Counted from the stretch's first letter, positions 1-7,322 are shown. The stretch is DNA of 11,687 nt from Desulfuromonadaceae bacterium UBA5613 (GCA_002424625.1 DIKR01000142.1:1-11687), one strand, 5' to 3'. The notes: generated by a model not told the origin, from the sequence alone. Translations and numbers: made by a program.

Positions 1-581
1 GGGACGAAGAGGGTGTGGTCGATGCGCAGGCTGTCGAGAATCTTGCCGACAACAAAGTCGACGAGATCAGCGACCGTCTGCGGTTGGCGGTAGAAGGCGG
101 GCATTGCCGGAATGATCCTGGCGCCGCATTCGGCAAGGGTTAAAAGGTTACGCAGGTGGATGGAGCTCAAGGGGGTTTCGCGCGGGACAATGAGCAGTTC
201 GCGCCGTTCCTTGAGGACGACATCGGCGACCCGTTCGATGAGATTGCTGCCGGCGCCACTGGCGATCCTTCCGAGGGTCCCCATCGAGCAGGGAACGACC
301 ACCAGCGCATCCGGAGCCGAGGTGCCACTTGCCACCGGAGCGAAGAGGTCGTCATTGGCATAGTACTTGAGGTTATCGCTGGAAAAGTGGGCGCGGATCA
401 GTTCGCGGCTTATTTCGACATCTGTTGGCCAGTCAAGACCGGTTTCGTAGTGCAGCACCTGGCGACCGGCATCGGTGATCAGCAGGGTGACGCGGCAATC
501 CGCTTTTAACAGTTCCTCAACCAGGCGCAGGCCGTAGATCGATCCGGAAGCTCCGCAGATGGCAACTACGATGTTTTTCAT
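1..581 (-). CDS. ubiX: UbiX family flavin prenyltransferase (3' end outside window)
   Basis: This enzyme makes prenylated FMN, the cofactor used by UbiD-type decarboxylases in ubiquinone and menaquinone pathways; that role is family knowledge. The reading frame starts at the ATG at 581 and stays open to base 1, giving 193 complete codons against a usual family length of about 185-205, so only the last few residues are missing. Visible motifs are the N-terminal nucleotide-binding GASGSIYG (residues 10-17), PCSMGTLGRIA (97-107), and the conserved run KERRELLIVPRETPL (124-138). A GGAGA ribosome site at 589-593 lies 7 bases before the ATG and supports this start. The gene is downstream of ubiA on the same strand, about 110 bp away, with a repeat element between. 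The pairing suggests a shared role in quinone synthesis. The enzyme is expected to be soluble. No truncation or missing motif is seen apart from the window edge. Confidence 0.95.
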   Translation of the reverse strand, partial: MKNIVVAICGASGSIYGLRLVEELLKADCRVTLLITDAGRQVLHYETGLDWPTDVEISRELIRAHFSSDNLKYYANDDLFAPVASGTSAPDALVVVPCSMGTLGRIASGAGSNLIERVADVVLKERRELLIVPRETPLSSIHLRNLLTLAECGARIIPAMPAFYRQPQTVADLVDFVVGKILDSLRIDHTLFV

Positions 582-602
582 GGTTTATTCTCCGTTTGGC
601 CT

Positions 603-684
603 CCCCCTTTGACAAAGGGGGATTGAGGGGGATTTCTCCTGCGTATCGGGCAAATCCCCCCTGCCCCCCTTTGTCAAAGGGGGG
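603..684. repeat. GC-rich inverted-repeat element between ubiA and ubiX
   Basis: Two copies of a short palindrome face each other: CCCCCTTTGACAAAGGGGG at 603-621 and a 21-base version with six C and six G at 664-684, whose centre reads TTTGTCAAA. The inner flanks are also roughly complementary (GGGGGATTT near 626-634 against AAATCCCCC near 652-660), so the whole unit can fold as one long imperfect hairpin or as two small ones. From memory, palindromes of the CCCCCTTTGACAAAGGGGG type are scattered in many copies through diverse bacterial genomes. This looks like a non-autonomous repeat of that kind. No target-site duplication was identified and no T-run follows on either strand, so a simple terminator role is not supported. 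Confidence 0.85.
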
Positions 685-692
685 ATGAAACA

Positions 693-1553
693 TCAAATCA
701 ACACATCCGCCAGGGTAAAGCAGAAGATCGTCACGCTGATGTAGCCGTTCATATTGAAGAAGGCGGCATCGAGTTTGGACAGGTCCCCGGGTTTGACGAG
801 GTGATGCTCCCAGGCGATCATCAGGCTGATGACACCGATGCCGGCATAGTAGATCATCCCGAGGGGGAGGCCTTGCGGCAGCAGGAGGAGGAGTCCGACC
901 ATCAGCCCGTGCAGAATTTTGCCGAGGAGGATCGCCCCTTTCTCGCCAAGGCGGACCGGGATCGAGTGCAGGCCTTTTTTGCGATCGAAGTCGAGATCCT
1001 GCAGGGCGTAGAAGATATCGAAACCGGCGACCCAGAATAGCACCGCCAGTGCCAGCGCGAAAATCGGCCACTCCACCGTGCTGCGCAGGGCGATCCAGGC
1101 GCCGAGAGGGGCGCCGGCGAGACAAATGCCGAGGACGATATGCGCCAGGGAGGTGAAACGCTTGCAGTAAGCGTAAAGGATAAAGAAGGCGAGGACCAGC
1201 GGCGACAGGTAGAAGCAGAGTGGGTTGAGCTGCCAGGCAACGACCAACAGGAGGAGGGTCGAGCCGGCGACAAAGATCCACGCTTCACCGCGGGAGATGA
1301 TCCCGGCGGGGATCTGGCGGCCCGCAGTGCGGGGATTTTCGGCATCGATGCGGGCGTCGATGATGCGGTTCAGCCCCATGGCGGCGTTGCGCGCCCCGAC
1401 CATGGCGAGGCAGATCCAGCCGATCTGGGCGGCGGTCGGCGGCTGGCCGTTGGCGAGGGCGGCGAGGGTCGCCCCCATCAGGGCGAAGGGGAAAGCGAAG
1501 ATGGTATGGGAGAACTTGATCATCTCCAGCAGATGGCGGATTTTACTAAACAT
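693..1553 (-). CDS. ubiA: UbiA family 4-hydroxybenzoate-type polyprenyltransferase
   Basis: This is an integral-membrane aromatic prenyltransferase that attaches the isoprenoid tail to a quinone precursor. Counting from the ATG at 1553 it has 286 residues, the normal family size. The first Asp-rich motif reads NRIIDARID (residues 62-70, matching N-x-x-x-D-x-x-x-D), and the second is in DIFYALQDLDFDRKKG (179-194). Both bind Mg-diphosphate in the family. Multiple hydrophobic segments fit the usual nine-helix bundle. An in-frame GTG at 1562 would add three residues but has no ribosome site; GTGAGG just before the ATG is a possible though very close one. The neighbour ubiX is the companion enzyme. 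In an anaerobe making menaquinone by the futalosine route this could be the MqnP-type enzyme rather than true ubiquinone UbiA; the sequence alone does not decide. Confidence 0.92.
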   Translation of the reverse strand: MFSKIRHLLEMIKFSHTIFAFPFALMGATLAALANGQPPTAAQIGWICLAMVGARNAAMGLNRIIDARIDAENPRTAGRQIPAGIISRGEAWIFVAGSTLLLLVVAWQLNPLCFYLSPLVLAFFILYAYCKRFTSLAHIVLGICLAGAPLGAWIALRSTVEWPIFALALAVLFWVAGFDIFYALQDLDFDRKKGLHSIPVRLGEKGAILLGKILHGLMVGLLLLLPQGLPLGMIYYAGIGVISLMIAWEHHLVKPGDLSKLDAAFFNMNGYISVTIFCFTLADVLI

Positions 1554-1593
1554 GGGCCTCACGGGGAGCAGGGTAATGTTGAAGAACGGCGGC

Positions 1594-1623
1594 AGTCTAC
1601 ACCGGCGGGCGCGCAGCTGGCAA
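1594..1623 (-). promoter_or_regulatory. Putative sigma70 promoter for ubiA-ubiX
   Basis: On the minus strand, TTGCCA (1618-1623) matches five of six -35 consensus bases. It is followed after 18 bases by TAGACT (1594-1599), four of six for the -10 box. Transcription would begin near 1587, leaving a leader of about 33 bases before the ubiA ATG. This is pattern matching only. Confidence 0.45.
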
Positions 1624-1652
1624 GAACTCTGTCGCCAAATCGGGTTCGTTTA

Positions 1653-1661
1653 TGCTATATA
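1653..1661 (+). promoter_or_regulatory. Putative extended -10 promoter for the 48-residue ORF
   Basis: TGCTATATA (1653-1661) has the TGn extension followed by a TATATA -10 box, about 42 bases before the small gene's ATG. No convincing -35 box lies 16-18 bases upstream, which extended -10 promoters tolerate. Confidence 0.35.
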
Positions 1662-1702
1662 GTTTGTCGCAAAATGACTGTTGAAAGGAAGACATAGAAT
1701 CC

Positions 1703-1849
1703 ATGCCGTTATACGAAGTGACCTACGAAGAAGCCGGCGAAATGAAGAGTGAAGTCATCGAAGCGCCAGGACCGGTGGAAGCGAGCAACCTCTTTCGTCA
1801 AGAGAATATTGACCGTCAGATCATCGTCATCTGCGTCGTTCGCCAGTAA
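1703..1849 (+). CDS. Small protein of unknown function (48 residues)
   Basis: The frame runs from ATG 1703 to TAA 1847-1849 and encodes 48 residues: MPLYEVTYEEAGEMKSEVIE, then APGPVEASNLFRQENIDRQI, then IVICVVRQ. I do not recognise the family. The product is acidic in its first half with a short hydrophobic beta-like end (IIVICVV). The pattern of an N-terminal strand, a helix (roughly EASNLFRQ) and a C-terminal strand suggests a tiny alpha/beta fold. It has no signal peptide and no transmembrane helix long enough to span a membrane. An AAAGGAAG ribosome site at 1685-1692 lies 10 bases before the ATG, and an extended -10 box lies upstream, so it is positioned like a real gene. It is divergent from ubiA and its stop is only 7 bp from the convergent helicase stop. 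The tidy fit between two genes supports it being real; no function is proposed. Confidence 0.65.
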   Translation: MPLYEVTYEEAGEMKSEVIEAPGPVEASNLFRQENIDRQIIVICVVRQ

Positions 1850-1856
1850 CGCCCTC

Positions 1857-4415
1857 CTATTTTTTCTCCGCCGCAAAGAAGTCCCGAATTGCGGCGGGGA
1901 TCTCTCCCTGCGCCAGCACCCGTGTCTGCACCGGCAGTGAGCGCATGAAGATGCGGCCGTAGCCCTTGCGCACCAGGCGGCTGTCGAGAATCAGCACCAC
2001 CCCCCGATCTTCCCGGTGGCGAATCAGCCGCCCGAACCCCTGTTTGAAACGAATCACCGCCTGCGGCACTGTGTAGTCCATGAAGGGATCCTTGCCGGCC
2101 GCGGCAATTGCCTCGGCACGGGCTTCGAGGACCGGCTCGGTTGGTACTTTGAAGGGGAGGCGGGTGATGATCACCTGTTCGAGGGCGCGGCCCGGCACAT
2201 CGACCCCTTCCCAGAAGGAGTCGGTGGCAAAGAGGACGCTGGTCGGATCGTGGATAAAGGCGCGCAGCAGGCGGTGGCGGGTATCCTCCCCCTGGCGCAG
2301 ACAGCGATAGCCGCGCGCCTCTAGGGTCGGGGCGAGTTCGCCATGGATGCGGCGCAATAAAGTGTAGGAGGTAAAGAGGACCAGGGTGCGGCCGTCGGCG
2401 GCGACGATCGCCCGTTCGCAAAGATCGCGGAGTTGGTCGGCATAAAGGGTGTTCCCCGGCTCGGGGAGGTCGGCGGGGACGGCGACCAGCGTCTGCCGGG
2501 CGTAGTCAAAGGGGGAATCGAGTTCGAGTTCGGCGAGGCGGCGCGGTTCGGAGAGGGAAAGGCCGGTGCGCTGCGCAAAGTAAGAGAAGGAGGTGGCGAC
2601 AGTGAGGGTGGCGCTGGTCATCACTACCGTCTTGAAACGATCGAAGAGGGCGGCGTTGAGTCCGGCAGCGACCTCGAGGGGGGCGGTGCAGAGGCGGGTG
2701 ACGATCCCCTTGCCGCGACCGATGCGTCCCAGGGCGATCTCGAACCAGATGCAGCTCCCTTCCTGATCAGCGATAAAGGCGTAGAGATCGGCGGTGACGC
2801 CGGCGATGCGCGCTTCGATGCCGACAAGATCGGTGAGGACTGAAGAAATCTTTGGTGCTGCCTCGTCGGGAATCTCCTTGCAAGCCTTAAGAAGTTCACG
2901 CAACTCCTTGCTCAGCTGTCCGCTCTGCTGCGCCAGCTGCTGTACCGCATCCCGCGTTTCACTCCACGCCAGCGATTCGCTGAAGGGGGGGATGGCGCGC
3001 TGGCGGATCTCTTCCCGTTCTTCGATCTTCTTCCCCAGTGCCGCGGCGAGAAGTTCGCCGATCCGTTCGAGTTCGCTAATGGCTTTCTCCGCTAACTCCT
3101 GGCGGCTGACCAGCAGCGTTTCGCAGCGGGCGTAGAGGTCGCGGTAAAGGACGTCGCTGCTGTCCGGCAGTTCGCGGGCGATGGTGTCGAGAAAGCGCGG
3201 GATCAATCCCTTCTCGGCTTTACGCGGATGGCGCAGGCGACCCAGGACGCGGGCAAAGGAGAAGCGGGTGACCTGGGTGGAGAAGTAGCGGGTCGCCACA
3301 TCTTCAAGGTGATGCGCTTCGTCGAGGATGATCCGGGCAAAAGGGGGGAGGACGGCAACCGCACTGTAATTGTCGGTCTCCTGGCGCAGGGCGAGATCGG
3401 CGAGAAGGAGGGCATGATTGACGACCAGGAGGTCGGCCTGTGCGGCCTGCCGGCGGGCTTTGTGAAAAAAACAGCGTGAATAGTGAGGACAGCTGGCGCG
3501 GCCGCACTGGTCAGCTTCGCAGCAGATCTCTTCCCAGACGCCTTCCGGCGGCAGGAAGGTGAGTTCATCCTTGCCGCCGTCTTTGGTCGCTTTTGCCCAC
3601 TCCAGCAGGGCGCCGAGATGGGCGACTTCTTCGCTGTCAAAGAGCCCCGGCTCGGTCCTGGCCGTCTCGGCGCGACGCAGACAGAGGTAGTTGTTGCGAC
3701 CCTTGACCAGGACAGCACGGAAGTCGAGGCCGCTGGCGCGCTGGAGAAAGGGGAGGTCCTTGCGGATCAGCTGTTCCTGCAGGTTGATGGTATTTGTCGA
3801 AACTACGACCCGTTCTTCATTCTGTTTTGCCCAGAGGAGGGCGGGGACGAGGTAGGCAAGGCTCTTGCCGGTGCCGGTGCCGGCTTCGATCACTGCCAGT
3901 TTGCCGTGGTTGAAGGCCTCGGCAACATGGAAGGCCATGCGCAGCTGTTCCGGGCGGTCCTCAAAGTCGGGGAGGGCGTTCGCTACCGCGCCGCCGGGGC
4001 CGAGAATTCCGGCAATCGTCGCCATCTCCAGCGCCACTTCCGTGCGCGGGGCAAAGGGCTCGACCACCCGGTAAACCTTGCTGACGGGATTGTCGATAAT
4101 AAAGAAACCGACGCCGAGAGCGCCGAGCTGGCCGGCAATGTTCAGATCAGCCTTGGAGGGATGGAGCCGCCCAGAGGGGTGGTTGTGGATAACAACGTCG
4201 CCATAGCGGCAGCCTGAAAGGATCGCCGGCACCGCCTCTTTCGAGCCGCGCGCCAGGACCTCGACGGCGTTGACGGTCAAATCCTTTGCTGTGCGGCCGA
4301 GAAAGAAGACCTCATTGCCACCGGCTTCGCGAATCGCCATGGCGAGGTCGGCAGCGACGGCGGGGGTCAGGGAGGCACTCAGGGGGGGCGAAGTTGTTTC
4401 GGTTCTGGACATCAT
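1857..4415 (-). CDS. dinG: DinG-type Fe-S helicase with N-terminal RadC/JAB (JAMM) domain
   Basis: This is a superfamily 2 DNA helicase of the DinG/XPD type, 852 residues, longer than E. coli DinG (about 716). The extra length is an N-terminal domain of about 120 residues resembling RadC/JAB. It carries HNHPSG (77-82) followed by Ser87 and Asp90, with Glu35 as candidate catalytic acid, so the JAMM zinc motif looks intact. The helicase part has Walker A EAGTGTGKS (177-185, Lys184), four cysteines at 245, 304, 309 and 315 whose last three are spaced as in the E. coli DinG 4Fe-4S site, DEAH at 365-368, and motif VI QGFGRLIR (792-799). The frame opens with TTG at 4418, then ATG at 4415 and 4412; the ribosome site is weak, so the exact start is uncertain by one or two codons. 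It is expected to unwind structured or damaged DNA in the cytoplasm. It is monocistronic, with its own promoter. Confidence 0.93.
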   Translation of the reverse strand: MMSRTETTSPPLSASLTPAVAADLAMAIREAGGNEVFFLGRTAKDLTVNAVEVLARGSKEAVPAILSGCRYGDVVIHNHPSGRLHPSKADLNIAGQLGALGVGFFIIDNPVSKVYRVVEPFAPRTEVALEMATIAGILGPGGAVANALPDFEDRPEQLRMAFHVAEAFNHGKLAVIEAGTGTGKSLAYLVPALLWAKQNEERVVVSTNTINLQEQLIRKDLPFLQRASGLDFRAVLVKGRNNYLCLRRAETARTEPGLFDSEEVAHLGALLEWAKATKDGGKDELTFLPPEGVWEEICCEADQCGRASCPHYSRCFFHKARRQAAQADLLVVNHALLLADLALRQETDNYSAVAVLPPFARIILDEAHHLEDVATRYFSTQVTRFSFARVLGRLRHPRKAEKGLIPRFLDTIARELPDSSDVLYRDLYARCETLLVSRQELAEKAISELERIGELLAAALGKKIEEREEIRQRAIPPFSESLAWSETRDAVQQLAQQSGQLSKELRELLKACKEIPDEAAPKISSVLTDLVGIEARIAGVTADLYAFIADQEGSCIWFEIALGRIGRGKGIVTRLCTAPLEVAAGLNAALFDRFKTVVMTSATLTVATSFSYFAQRTGLSLSEPRRLAELELDSPFDYARQTLVAVPADLPEPGNTLYADQLRDLCERAIVAADGRTLVLFTSYTLLRRIHGELAPTLEARGYRCLRQGEDTRHRLLRAFIHDPTSVLFATDSFWEGVDVPGRALEQVIITRLPFKVPTEPVLEARAEAIAAAGKDPFMDYTVPQAVIRFKQGFGRLIRHREDRGVVLILDSRLVRKGYGRIFMRSLPVQTRVLAQGEIPAAIRDFFAAEKK
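1868..1897. repeat. Perfect 9-bp inverted repeat at the convergent gene ends
   Basis: CCGCCGCAA (1868-1876) and TTGCGGCGG (1889-1897) are perfect complements around a 12-base loop, within the last codons of the helicase gene and just past the stop of the small plus-strand gene. A T-run (1859-1865, TATTTTTTC) lies on the left side, before the stem for plus-strand transcription, and reads as an A-run after the stem for minus-strand transcription. It is therefore not a classical terminator in either direction, but it is a strong hairpin at a convergent junction. Confidence 0.5.
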
Positions 4416-4468
4416 CAACCTGGGGAGAAGGGGATTTTTACGGGAGAAATCGGGAACAAGTGGCGGCG

Positions 4469-4497
4469 ACTATAGCATTCTGCCCGGCAAGTCACAA
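4469..4497 (-). promoter_or_regulatory. Putative sigma70 promoter for the JAB-DinG helicase
   Basis: On the minus strand, TTGTGA (4492-4497) is followed after exactly 17 bases by TATAGT (4469-4474), preceded by a TGC extension. Four of six and five of six consensus bases match. Transcription would begin near 4462, about 47 bases before the start codon. I saw no clear LexA-type palindrome around it. Confidence 0.55.
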
Positions 4498-4559
4498 GGC
4501 GCGCGATTGCCCGCTACCGGCTGCCAGGAACTGACTTTCTCCTCGTGGCGAAAAACATG

Positions 4560-4589
4560 GTTACATTTGCCGCCTTCCCCCGTTATAAT
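4560..4589 (+). promoter_or_regulatory. Putative sigma70 promoter for the symporter operon
   Basis: A perfect -10 box TATAAT (4584-4589) lies 18 bases after GTTACA (4560-4565), which matches four of six -35 bases. Transcription would begin near 4596, about 28 bases before the first start codon. The ribosome site AAAAGGAG (4614-4621) follows. Confidence 0.6.
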
Positions 4590-4624
4590 TGGAAGAATTT
4601 ATTTGCAATGCTTAAAAGGAGCCG

Positions 4625-4969
4625 ATGCCCGTGAGCAGTCCAGAATTCAATCGCCCCCCCAGTCCGCAGGATTACCGGGTCAACTTTTTTCGCCCGAAGG
4701 CCGGCTTCATGCGCAGCGAGGTTATCTATATCTGGATTGCCTTGATCGCCTGGGCGCTCCTGACTTTCGGCTTTCAGTTCCTGATCTATTCTGGTCAGGC
4801 CGACGTCAACGGCAGCGGGCCCTTGACCAGTCGCACCATCTTCTCCTTCCCCTTCGAGTACTGGTTTACCGGGCAATTCCTCATCGTCTGGTTTATCCTG
4901 ATCTGTTTCCTTTTTAATCTTATGGTGGATCGCCTCACTGAGCGCTACCGGCAACGGAAGGAGCAGTAA
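4625..4969 (+). CDS. Small subunit of Na+/solute symporter (DUF4212-like)
   Basis: A 114-residue membrane protein with two transmembrane helices, about residues 32-55 and 82-101, a charged C-terminal tail (DRLTERYRQRKEQ) and the conserved-looking stretch FPFEYWFTGQF (75-85) leading into the second helix. This architecture, together with a large SSS permease immediately downstream, matches the small partner subunit of the VC_2705-type sodium/solute symporters (TIGR03647/DUF4212, assigned from memory). It probably assembles with the large subunit in the cytoplasmic membrane. The ATG at 4625 is only three bases after GGAG of the ribosome site; an in-frame GTG at 4631 (9-base spacing) is an alternative giving 112 residues. 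Its TAA overlaps the next ATG by one base (TAATG), so the two are translationally coupled. Confidence 0.88.
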   Translation: MPVSSPEFNRPPSPQDYRVNFFRPKAGFMRSEVIYIWIALIAWALLTFGFQFLIYSGQADVNGSGPLTSRTIFSFPFEYWFTGQFLIVWFILICFLFNLMVDRLTERYRQRKEQ

Positions 4970-6489
4970 TGGAAAACGAATTCAAGCTCGTTCCCCTGCT
5001 GATACTGGTCCTCTTCCTTGGTGTCTCATTTATGGTCGGTGTCGCCAGTCGCACCCGCAAAGGGGAGTATTACCCGGTTTCTGCCCATGCTGTCGGCCGC
5101 ATCGGCATCGGCGCCGCGATTGCCTCCAACTGGATGAGTGCTGCTTCTTTCCTCGGCATTGCCGGCATCTTCTATCTCAAGGGTTACTTTGCCCTCGCTT
5201 ATGTCATCGGCTGGACCGGTGGCTACGTCCTCCTTCTTGTCCTCCTCGCCTGCCAGATTCGCCGCTTCGGCAAGTACTCCGCCCCCGAATTTGTCGAGGC
5301 GCGCTACGATTCCCCGGTCGCTCGTTTTATCTCGGCGGTCATCACTATCATCATTTCACTCATCTACTGCGTGGCGCAGTACAAAGGGATCGGCCTGATC
5401 TTCGCCTGGATCTTCGGCATCGACTACACGGGTGCCCTTCTCCTTGGCGTCGGTGTTATCTTTGCCTATCTCGCCATCTCCGGGTCACTCGGCGCCACCC
5501 GTAACCAGCAGCTCCATTACGCCGTCCTCCTTCTGACCTTTCTCGTTCCGCTCATGGCCCTCTCCGCCAAGCTCGGTTACGGGAGCTTGCTGCCGCAGTT
5601 CGGTTACGGTGCCGCCTTGAGTGAAGTCAATCGCCTCAGCGGAGCGGAGGTCGCTGCGCCCTGGGCGTCGGCCACTCCTTACGAGTGGGTCGCCCTTTGT
5701 TTCACTCTTATGGTCGGGACCGCCGGCCTCCCTCACGTTCTTTCCCGTTTTTATACTCTGCCGAATATCCGGGTCGCCCGCTGGAGTGTGGTCTGGGGGA
5801 TCTTCTTTATTGGCCTCCTGTACTGGAGCGCACCGGCCTTTGCCACCTTTGCCAAACTGTTGCAGTTGCGCGGCGAGATGCCGATCGACGCGGCGGCCGC
5901 GCATCAGATTGCCGATGTCATCGTTATCAAGGCGGCCGAGTGGGGTGGGGTCTCTCCGTGGCTGGTCGGCATTCTCGCCGTCGGCGGTATTATGGCCGCC
6001 TTCGGTACGATTACCAGCATGCTTATCAGCGGCGCCGGCGCCTTTTCTCATGACATCTATTATCGCATCCTCAATCCCGAAGCGAGCGAGCGGCAGCGGA
6101 TGAAAGTAGCCAAGGGTGCAACTCTGGTTCTGGCGGTCCTTGTTGTCCTTGCAGCGGTGAATCCTCCGGGGCTGATTGCCGAGATTACTGCTGTCGCTTT
6201 TGCTTTGGCCGGAAATACCCTCTTCCCGGTCTTCCTCCTCGGCATCTGGTGGGATCGCACCAATAAATATGGTGCCATTGCCGGCATGACCCTCGGCATT
6301 GCCATTACCTTTGCGGCCCTGGTTTTCGGTAGTATCTGCCCGCTGCTGCACGCCTGGCTGCCGCCGACTTCGTCGGCTCTGATCGGCGCCCCGCTGGTGA
6401 TTATGGTGATGATTATCGTTTCGCTGCTGACCCCGCCGCCATCGGATGCGATCCGTCGCCATCTTGCCGAAAAGGTCCACAGCCCCTGA
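4969..6489 (+). CDS. Large subunit of SSS-family Na+/solute symporter (acetate-permease-like)
   Basis: A 506-residue multi-spanning permease of the sodium:solute symporter family, close in style to ActP acetate permeases and to the VC_2705-type large subunit (TIGR03648). Family-typical stretches are ASNWMSAASFLGIAG (52-66), GKYSAPEFVEARY (101-113), GTAGLPHVLSRFYT (250-263) and, further on, a glycine/alanine-rich stretch including SGAGAFSHDIYYR. Hydrophobic segments run along nearly the whole length, consistent with about 13 helices. Length is typical; the large C-terminal extensions seen in sensor-fused SSS proteins are absent. The ribosome site GGAAGGAG lies inside the small-subunit gene, and the start overlaps that gene's stop by one base. 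The likely substrate is acetate or another short monocarboxylate; that is inferred from similarity and not readable from the motifs. Confidence 0.9.
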   Translation: MENEFKLVPLLILVLFLGVSFMVGVASRTRKGEYYPVSAHAVGRIGIGAAIASNWMSAASFLGIAGIFYLKGYFALAYVIGWTGGYVLLLVLLACQIRRFGKYSAPEFVEARYDSPVARFISAVITIIISLIYCVAQYKGIGLIFAWIFGIDYTGALLLGVGVIFAYLAISGSLGATRNQQLHYAVLLLTFLVPLMALSAKLGYGSLLPQFGYGAALSEVNRLSGAEVAAPWASATPYEWVALCFTLMVGTAGLPHVLSRFYTLPNIRVARWSVVWGIFFIGLLYWSAPAFATFAKLLQLRGEMPIDAAAAHQIADVIVIKAAEWGGVSPWLVGILAVGGIMAAFGTITSMLISGAGAFSHDIYYRILNPEASERQRMKVAKGATLVLAVLVVLAAVNPPGLIAEITAVAFALAGNTLFPVFLLGIWWDRTNKYGAIAGMTLGIAITFAALVFGSICPLLHAWLPPTSSALIGAPLVIMVMIIVSLLTPPPSDAIRRHLAEKVHSP

Positions 6490-6528
6490 AGATGATCTTG
6501 CGCGCCTTTTCTGCAGAGAGTTGAATCT

Positions 6529-7317
6529 ATGAAACTCCTCCTTTCGACGGGTAGTCTTTATACTCTGCCGATGAGCCAGGCCTGTGAAATTGCCCGCGAT
6601 ACCGGTTTTGATGGTGTCGAGGTCATTATCGGCATGGAGTTTCAGTCCGGTAACCCTATCAACAAGATCCGCGAACTGCAGAAGATCATACCGATCTATT
6701 CTCTGCATGCCCCTTTCTTTGATCTCGACGGTTGGGGGGACAAGCCGGAACAGTTGCGGCTGAGTGTCCGCCTCGCCCTGGAAACCGGCATCCCTTTGGT
6801 CAACTTTCACCCGCCTTCGTGGATGAACATGGAGCTCGGTTTTTGGCGCTGGTTCAATTCGATCAAGGATTATCAGCAGGAAATCGGCCAAGGGCAGGTG
6901 GTAATGACGGTCGAGAATATGCCCTCCTCCGGGGCGTTCAAAATCAATCCCTATCTTCTCGCCCGGACAGTGGGCTTGATCGATTTCATGCTGCGGCACA
7001 ACCTTTACCTGACCTTCGATACTACCCACATGGGTTCGGGCAAGACTAATTTTCTCAGTGATTTCCATCAATGTTACGACAGCGGCCGCATGCGCAATAT
7101 CCACTTCTCCGACTATGGCAACGACCGCGAACACCTCCTCCCCGGTCGCGGCGTTTTACCCCTCACTCGTTTCTTGAATCATCTGCGCGAGACCGCCTAC
7201 AACGAAACCGTTACTCTCGAACTTGCCCCTTCCGAATTTCCCAAGGATGAAGAAGGGATTCGACGCGGCATGGCCGAGGTCTTTGCTTATCTGCAGAAAG
7301 AGACGGGACGGCGTTAA
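6529..7317 (+). CDS. Xylose-isomerase-like TIM-barrel protein (sugar phosphate isomerase/epimerase or AP endonuclease 2 family)
   Basis: A 262-residue soluble protein with the fold of the AP endonuclease 2/sugar isomerase family. Candidate metal-binding and active-site residues appear at the expected strand ends: Glu31 (GVEV), His60 (SLHAP), His94 (NFHPP), Glu129 (VENMP), Asp164 and His167 (FDTTHMG), His192 and Asp195 (NIHFSD), His202 (HLLPGRG) and Glu231 (TLELAP). Full length with no gaps. The start at 6529 has an AGAGAG-like site eight bases upstream, weaker than its neighbours. It follows the symporter by 39 bp on the same strand with no visible terminator, so it is probably co-transcribed. 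The reaction cannot be read from sequence; it could be an isomerase, an epimerase or an endonuclease-IV-like enzyme. It ends 5 bp from the stop of the convergent cca gene. Confidence 0.85.
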   Translation: MKLLLSTGSLYTLPMSQACEIARDTGFDGVEVIIGMEFQSGNPINKIRELQKIIPIYSLHAPFFDLDGWGDKPEQLRLSVRLALETGIPLVNFHPPSWMNMELGFWRWFNSIKDYQQEIGQGQVVMTVENMPSSGAFKINPYLLARTVGLIDFMLRHNLYLTFDTTHMGSGKTNFLSDFHQCYDSGRMRNIHFSDYGNDREHLLPGRGVLPLTRFLNHLRETAYNETVTLELAPSEFPKDEEGIRRGMAEVFAYLQKETGRR

Positions 7318-7322
7318 ATAGC

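Noticed and set aside
517..1281. A 254-codon minus-strand frame spanning the ubiX 5' end, the repeat and ubiA
   Set aside because: It overlaps ubiA in another frame, crosses the inverted repeat and has an Arg/Pro-rich composition typical of a shadow frame.
1554..1562. GTG at 1562 as the ubiA start
   Set aside because: No ribosome site precedes it, and the ATG at 1553 gives the normal N-terminus; the difference is only three codons.
4419..4624. Possible LexA (SOS) box in the region upstream of the DinG-type gene
   Set aside because: E. coli dinG is SOS-regulated, so I looked for a CTGT-N8-ACAG type or similar palindrome, but none stood out. LexA sites of this lineage can differ, so this is only a negative impression.
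5485..7134. A 549-codon open frame on the minus strand opposite the symporter and TIM-barrel genes
   Set aside because: Its product is rich in Arg, Asp, Gly and His with no domain motif, and it lies wholly antisense to two genes with clear families. It is a GC-rich shadow frame.
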